Shown: positions 61,539 through 64,000 of the stretch, in pieces
Layout: each line of letters starts with the position of its first letter
Numbering within the stretch: the first letter of the stretch is position 1
DNA from: Desulfotruncus alcoholivorax DSM 16058
Lineage (GTDB): Bacteria > Bacillota > Desulfotomaculia > Desulfotomaculales > Desulfallaceae
Length of the DNA stretch: 64,000 bases
NCBI RefSeq assembly: GCF_000430885.1
Contig: NZ_AUMW01000014.1
Location: 37,403-101,402, forward strand
Reading direction: 5' to 3'
Notes under the pieces: generated by a model
Told to the model about the DNA's origin: nothing
The model's input: the letters and a program-made list of their open reading frames with translations, nothing else
Database searches by the model: none
Position numbers and translations under genes: made by a program

Positions 61539-61832
61539 TATCATATCACCCTATATCATTTTACAAATCACCCAACAAAAGCTAAACGATATGGAAAGTT
61601 ACATAAAGTACTTTTTAATATCATATGGGACGATGAAGACGACAGTGTGTCCGACATAAGTTTATCGAAGTTTACATGATTGGCAGACCACCGTTTAATT
61701 ATTAGAATGAAAAAGTAAAATAAGCTGAAGAACTAAAAATTGCATTTACAATCCAATGAAATGATTATCACTGTATGGAATGATGGATAAATTTGCTTAG
61801 GGTTAGCCTAATCTATGCTCTCAAAAATAAAA
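61539..61832. other. AT-rich intergenic region, possible right end of recognisable ICE genes
   Basis: No gene with a ribosome site is seen on either strand. It should hold the promoter of the XRE gene. No integrase, no tRNA and no copy of the left attachment core (5105-5159) or of the GGAGGGATAT repeats was found here, so the true right end of the element cannot be placed. Confidence 0.5.
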
Positions 61833-61863
61833 TTGACTCGGCCCTTGGGGCCTGGTTTATACT
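61833..61863 (+). promoter_or_regulatory. MerR-type promoter with 19-bp spacer and central inverted repeat
   Basis: TTGACT (61833-61838) and TATACT (61858-61863) are separated by 19 bases, two more than optimal. The spacer contains a perfect inverted repeat GGCCC-TTG-GGGCC (61840-61852). This is the classic layout of promoters that MerR-family activators switch on by untwisting the spacer. It lies 23 bases before the merR-like gene. Confidence 0.8.
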
Positions 61864-61885
61864 TTACTTAAAAGGTGGTATGGCA

Positions 61886-62737
61886 ATGGAGAACCGGATA
61901 AAGATCGGCGATTTCGTTAAATTAACCGGAAGCACACTTAAAACCGTCAGATATTACCATAAGATAGGTTTGCTGCCTAAACCGGAGCGAACAGCCTCGG
62001 GATACCGTTTATACGGACCGGGAGAGTTGAATCGTATGCGCTTAATCAAACATTTAAAATCTCTGGGGCTGGATCTCAAACGCATCAAAGAGATACTGGG
62101 TGGTGTTAACAATAATGCAACCCTGCAGGAAGTGTTGCAGTTGCTGCGAAGTGAGCTCACGCTTGATAAGAAAAACATTGAAGAGCGCATAGAGAAGATT
62201 GATAAAATGCTGAATCAGGGCACGGTACACCTTGATCAAGATTCTTTTGAATCACCCACTTTTCAAAAGATGGCTGCAATCCTGGGAGCGGATCAAATTG
62301 ACAAATATGCGCAAACCTGCCCGGAAATTTATAACCAGCATCAAAAATTATATGGCATCCTGGATGATTTCCAATGGAGCGAGCATTACCAGAATAGTTT
62401 TCGGATCCTGGCCGAGTTTTGGAAAAAACATCCCGAACAGTATGAAATAGCTTTGGACTATGCGGCACGGTGTGCCAGGCTGGCCTCCCTGTCCGAAGAT
62501 GATCCTGAGATTGAACAGCTCGCCCGGGAAACAGCTGAATTTTACAAAAGTATAGGTTTGTTGGATGAGTTCGGTGAGTTCGACACGCAATACGCACCTC
62601 TTAACAGCTTACGAAATAAAATGATTGTCGACAATCTCACCCCCGCCCGGAAAAAGTTTGAGCAGCTTTACCAACAGTATCTCTATCCCGAATCTGATAA
62701 ACAACCGGGTGGTAAAACGAGGACAAAATTTAAGTGA
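61886..62737 (+). CDS. MerR-family transcriptional regulator
   Basis: 283 residues from ATG 61886 (ATG 61880 also possible), with AAGGTGG upstream. The N-terminal winged helix is KIGDFVKLTGSTLKTVRYYH and the wing region RTASGYRLYG, both diagnostic for MerR. A dimerisation coiled coil (LRSELTLDKKNIEERIEKID) and an effector-binding-like C-terminal domain of about 170 residues, of unknown ligand, follow. The promoter with a 19-base spacer upstream indicates autoregulation, and the next gene is a likely target. Confidence 0.85.
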   Translation: MENRIKIGDFVKLTGSTLKTVRYYHKIGLLPKPERTASGYRLYGPGELNRMRLIKHLKSLGLDLKRIKEILGGVNNNATLQEVLQLLRSELTLDKKNIEERIEKIDKMLNQGTVHLDQDSFESPTFQKMAAILGADQIDKYAQTCPEIYNQHQKLYGILDDFQWSEHYQNSFRILAEFWKKHPEQYEIALDYAARCARLASLSEDDPEIEQLARETAEFYKSIGLLDEFGEFDTQYAPLNSLRNKMIVDNLTPARKKFEQLYQQYLYPESDKQPGGKTRTKFK

Positions 62738-62799
62738 TGCAACAACCTGATTGACGTTTGGGATAAGGTCTTGCGCTACCGGGACTTATAAGGAGGAGA

Positions 62800-63474
62800 A
62801 TGATGGAGAATGCTGCTATCTCAAAGTCAAAAGCGTATATAATGCCTACTATCATGATGATTGTGCTTGGACTGATCTTGTTTCTTCCCGCCGGCTCCTT
62901 TAGATACTGGCAGGCCTGGATTTATTGGACGATATTTTTAATCCCCACCCTTTTCATTACCGTCTATTTCTTCAAAAGAAACCCCGAATTATTGGCCAGT
63001 CGGTGGCAGGCTAAAGACCAGGAAACGGTGAGGAAAATACCTGCTTTCTTTAAGTTGTTTTATCTCGCTTATATAATCCCTGGTTTTGATTTTCGCTTTC
63101 ACTGGTCAAACGTACCTGTTTGGGTGGTGGTTGCAGCTAATCTCATATTTTTCCTGGGTTATGTTTTGATAATCAGGGTTTTTAAGGAAAACAGCTACGC
63201 TTCAGCCAATATAAAGGTTGAGGAAGACCAGCGGGTTATAGCAACCGGCCCCTACGCCAAAATACGTCATCCCATGTACACCGGATTGTTGACGATGGTG
63301 TTGTCAACTCCCCTAGCTTTAGGTTCCTATTGGGCTTTCATACCTAGTCTTCTATTTATACCGTGGACGGTCCTCAGGATAAAAAACGAAGAGGAACTGC
63401 TGTTAAGAGACCTCCCCGGCTACCAGAATTATTGCACAAAGACACCATACCGTTTAATACCATCGGTTTGGTAA
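62800..63474 (+). CDS. Isoprenylcysteine carboxyl methyltransferase-like membrane protein
   Basis: 224 residues with AAGGAGG upstream. Five or so membrane helices; the C-terminal ATGPYAKIRHPMYTGLL and RIKNEEELLLRDLPGYQNY motifs are the SAM- and substrate-binding signature of the ICMT/PEMT-type methyltransferases. In bacteria the substrate is often unknown. It lies 62 bases after the MerR gene and is probably under the same MerR promoter, so it may belong to a response to membrane-active compounds. Confidence 0.8.
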   Translation: MMENAAISKSKAYIMPTIMMIVLGLILFLPAGSFRYWQAWIYWTIFLIPTLFITVYFFKRNPELLASRWQAKDQETVRKIPAFFKLFYLAYIIPGFDFRFHWSNVPVWVVVAANLIFFLGYVLIIRVFKENSYASANIKVEEDQRVIATGPYAKIRHPMYTGLLTMVLSTPLALGSYWAFIPSLLFIPWTVLRIKNEEELLLRDLPGYQNYCTKTPYRLIPSVW

Positions 63475-63534
63475 AATCTTGACTTTATATAGGTATTACT
63501 TTTTGTTCTTAAGTAAGAAAGGGGTTTTAGAAAA

Positions 63535-63714
63535 ATGGAAACACGTATATTGGAAGATGGAATTCCCACCATACAACCGGTAACCGGACTTGATCGAATT
63601 AATTATTTATATAAGTACGGACACTCAAATATACAAATACAGGCGGTCATTGCAATCGATCAACACCTGGATGCAGATGTTTTAAAAAAAGCAGTTAGAC
63701 ACCCATGCCGCTAA
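63535..63714 (+). pseudogene. Condensation-domain protein, cut by an IS110-family element
   Basis: ATG 63535 (preceded by AAAGGGG) opens METRILEDGIPTIQPVTGLD, then IQAVIAIDQHLDADVLKKAV, the N-terminal pattern of condensation/alcohol-acetyltransferase domains as in nonribosomal peptide synthetases. The frame then runs into foreign sequence near 63697 and stops at 63712-63714. The gene was therefore interrupted by the IS at the window edge. Confidence 0.6.
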
Positions 63715-63939
63715 CGCGGCACCAGCAGAAGGATGAAAATTTATAACAGCGAATCTCTTTCTTACGGCTGGCGAAGGGAGGTCGTTTTAACTTGGTGCTG
63801 CGAGCCCGTGAGTTAGACAGATCCCAACGACCAGGTGCACCACAGATTGTTGCTCCCTATGGGAAGCACGCAGGACAGAATAACCAATGTTGGTTGTTGC
63901 ACCAGCCCTTTAATTTGCTGCCGTAGAAGGAGTAAACAC
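63700..63939 (+). ncRNA. Candidate bridge RNA region of the IS110 element
   Basis: This 240-base stretch lies between the presumed left end and the transposase start and has no reading frame with a ribosome site. It contains several hairpins, for example GCCGC-TAAC-GCGGC (63707-63720), and later complementary blocks around GGTCGTT and AACGACC. IS110-group elements encode their bridge RNA in exactly this place. The guide loops were not assigned. Confidence 0.6.
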
Positions 63940-64000
63940 ATGGAAGTCGTCTATAGTCATTGCTGCGGTCTTGACGTTCATAAAAAAACCGTCGTGGCCT
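63940..64000 (+). CDS. IS110-family transposase, N-terminus (partial)
   Basis: ATG 63940 follows GAAGGAG by 7 bases. The first residues include CCGLDVHKKTVVA, the first aspartate motif (GxDVHKxT) of the DEDD recombinase of IS110. Only 20 codons are in the window. Confidence 0.85.
   Translation, partial: MEVVYSHCCGLDVHKKTVVA

Larger units (their letters stand above)
63697..64000 (+). mobile_element. IS110-family insertion sequence, left part
   Basis: From about 63697 the sequence leaves the condensation gene, carries about 240 bases of structured non-coding DNA and then the start of an IS110-type transposase. The exact left boundary is not certain because IS110 elements lack inverted terminal repeats. 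The right part is beyond the window. Confidence 0.75.

Overview
The window looks like the chromosome of a spore-forming, Gram-positive clostridial organism (a Peptococcaceae-type Firmicute would fit). It carries the end of a spoIIM-like sporulation gene, strong AGGAGG ribosome sites, many GTG/TTG starts, and one large integrative conjugative element (ICE) that fills most of the sequence. The species cannot be told from the sequence alone.

Layout. 1-4510 is ordinary chromosome: spoIIM end, an NDUFA9-type epimerase, a lytic transglycosylase, an alpha/beta hydrolase, a TPR protein and a pair of nucleoside-recognition membrane proteins. 4511-5159 is a scar: an IS3-family transposase remnant, a tyrosine-recombinase C-terminus, and a duplicated 3' end of a tRNA-Leu that marks an integration site. 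The ICE seems to start there. It runs through an excisionase-like gene, a first defence cargo (5.8-15.1 kb: DUF1413 protein, ABC-three-component operon, Hachiman hamAB, DUF4145 protein), parAB, a complete Tad/Flp-type pilus operon (17.6-27.5 kb), accessory genes and a 2,504-residue methylase/helicase that is split by a group II intron (35944-38313). Then follow a TOPRIM protein, a HigBA toxin-antitoxin pair and a second defence cargo (41.9-46.2 kb: OLD-family nuclease plus UvrD-like helicase, Gabija-like). The transfer module comes next: oriT-like region, mobC, MOBP relaxase, PcfB, ArdC/LtrC-like protein, VirD4, Maff2, TrbL, PrgI, VirB4 and an M23 hydrolase. The element's recognisable genes end with a RadC-like protein and an XRE regulator near 61.5 kb. 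The window closes with a MerR regulator and a membrane methyltransferase, then a condensation-domain gene cut by an IS110-family element at the right edge. No complete integrase and no second tRNA-Leu copy are visible, so the right end of the ICE is not defined here.

How it fits together. ParAB would maintain the excised circle. MobC, relaxase and VirD4 would process the DNA and pass it to a Gram-positive type IV secretion channel (Maff2, TrbL, PrgI, VirB4, M23 hydrolase). The Tad pilus with its very large CARDB surface protein is a plausible attachment device for mating. The two AT-rich cargo blocks would protect the host, or the element, against phages and rival elements.

Most notable observations: (1) a full Tad pilus locus with a 1,049-residue CARDB protein inside an ICE; (2) unrelated ICE proteins that share a C-terminal Glu-Arg tail, four ending exactly EPER; (3) a perfect intrinsic-terminator hairpin inside the first codons of virD4; (4) tnpV read in another frame inside the helicase gene; (5) a group II intron inserted between two codons of helicase motif VI; (6) three in-frame amber codons in two otherwise intact ICE genes; (7) two defence cargos, each lying between a pair of similar terminator hairpins.
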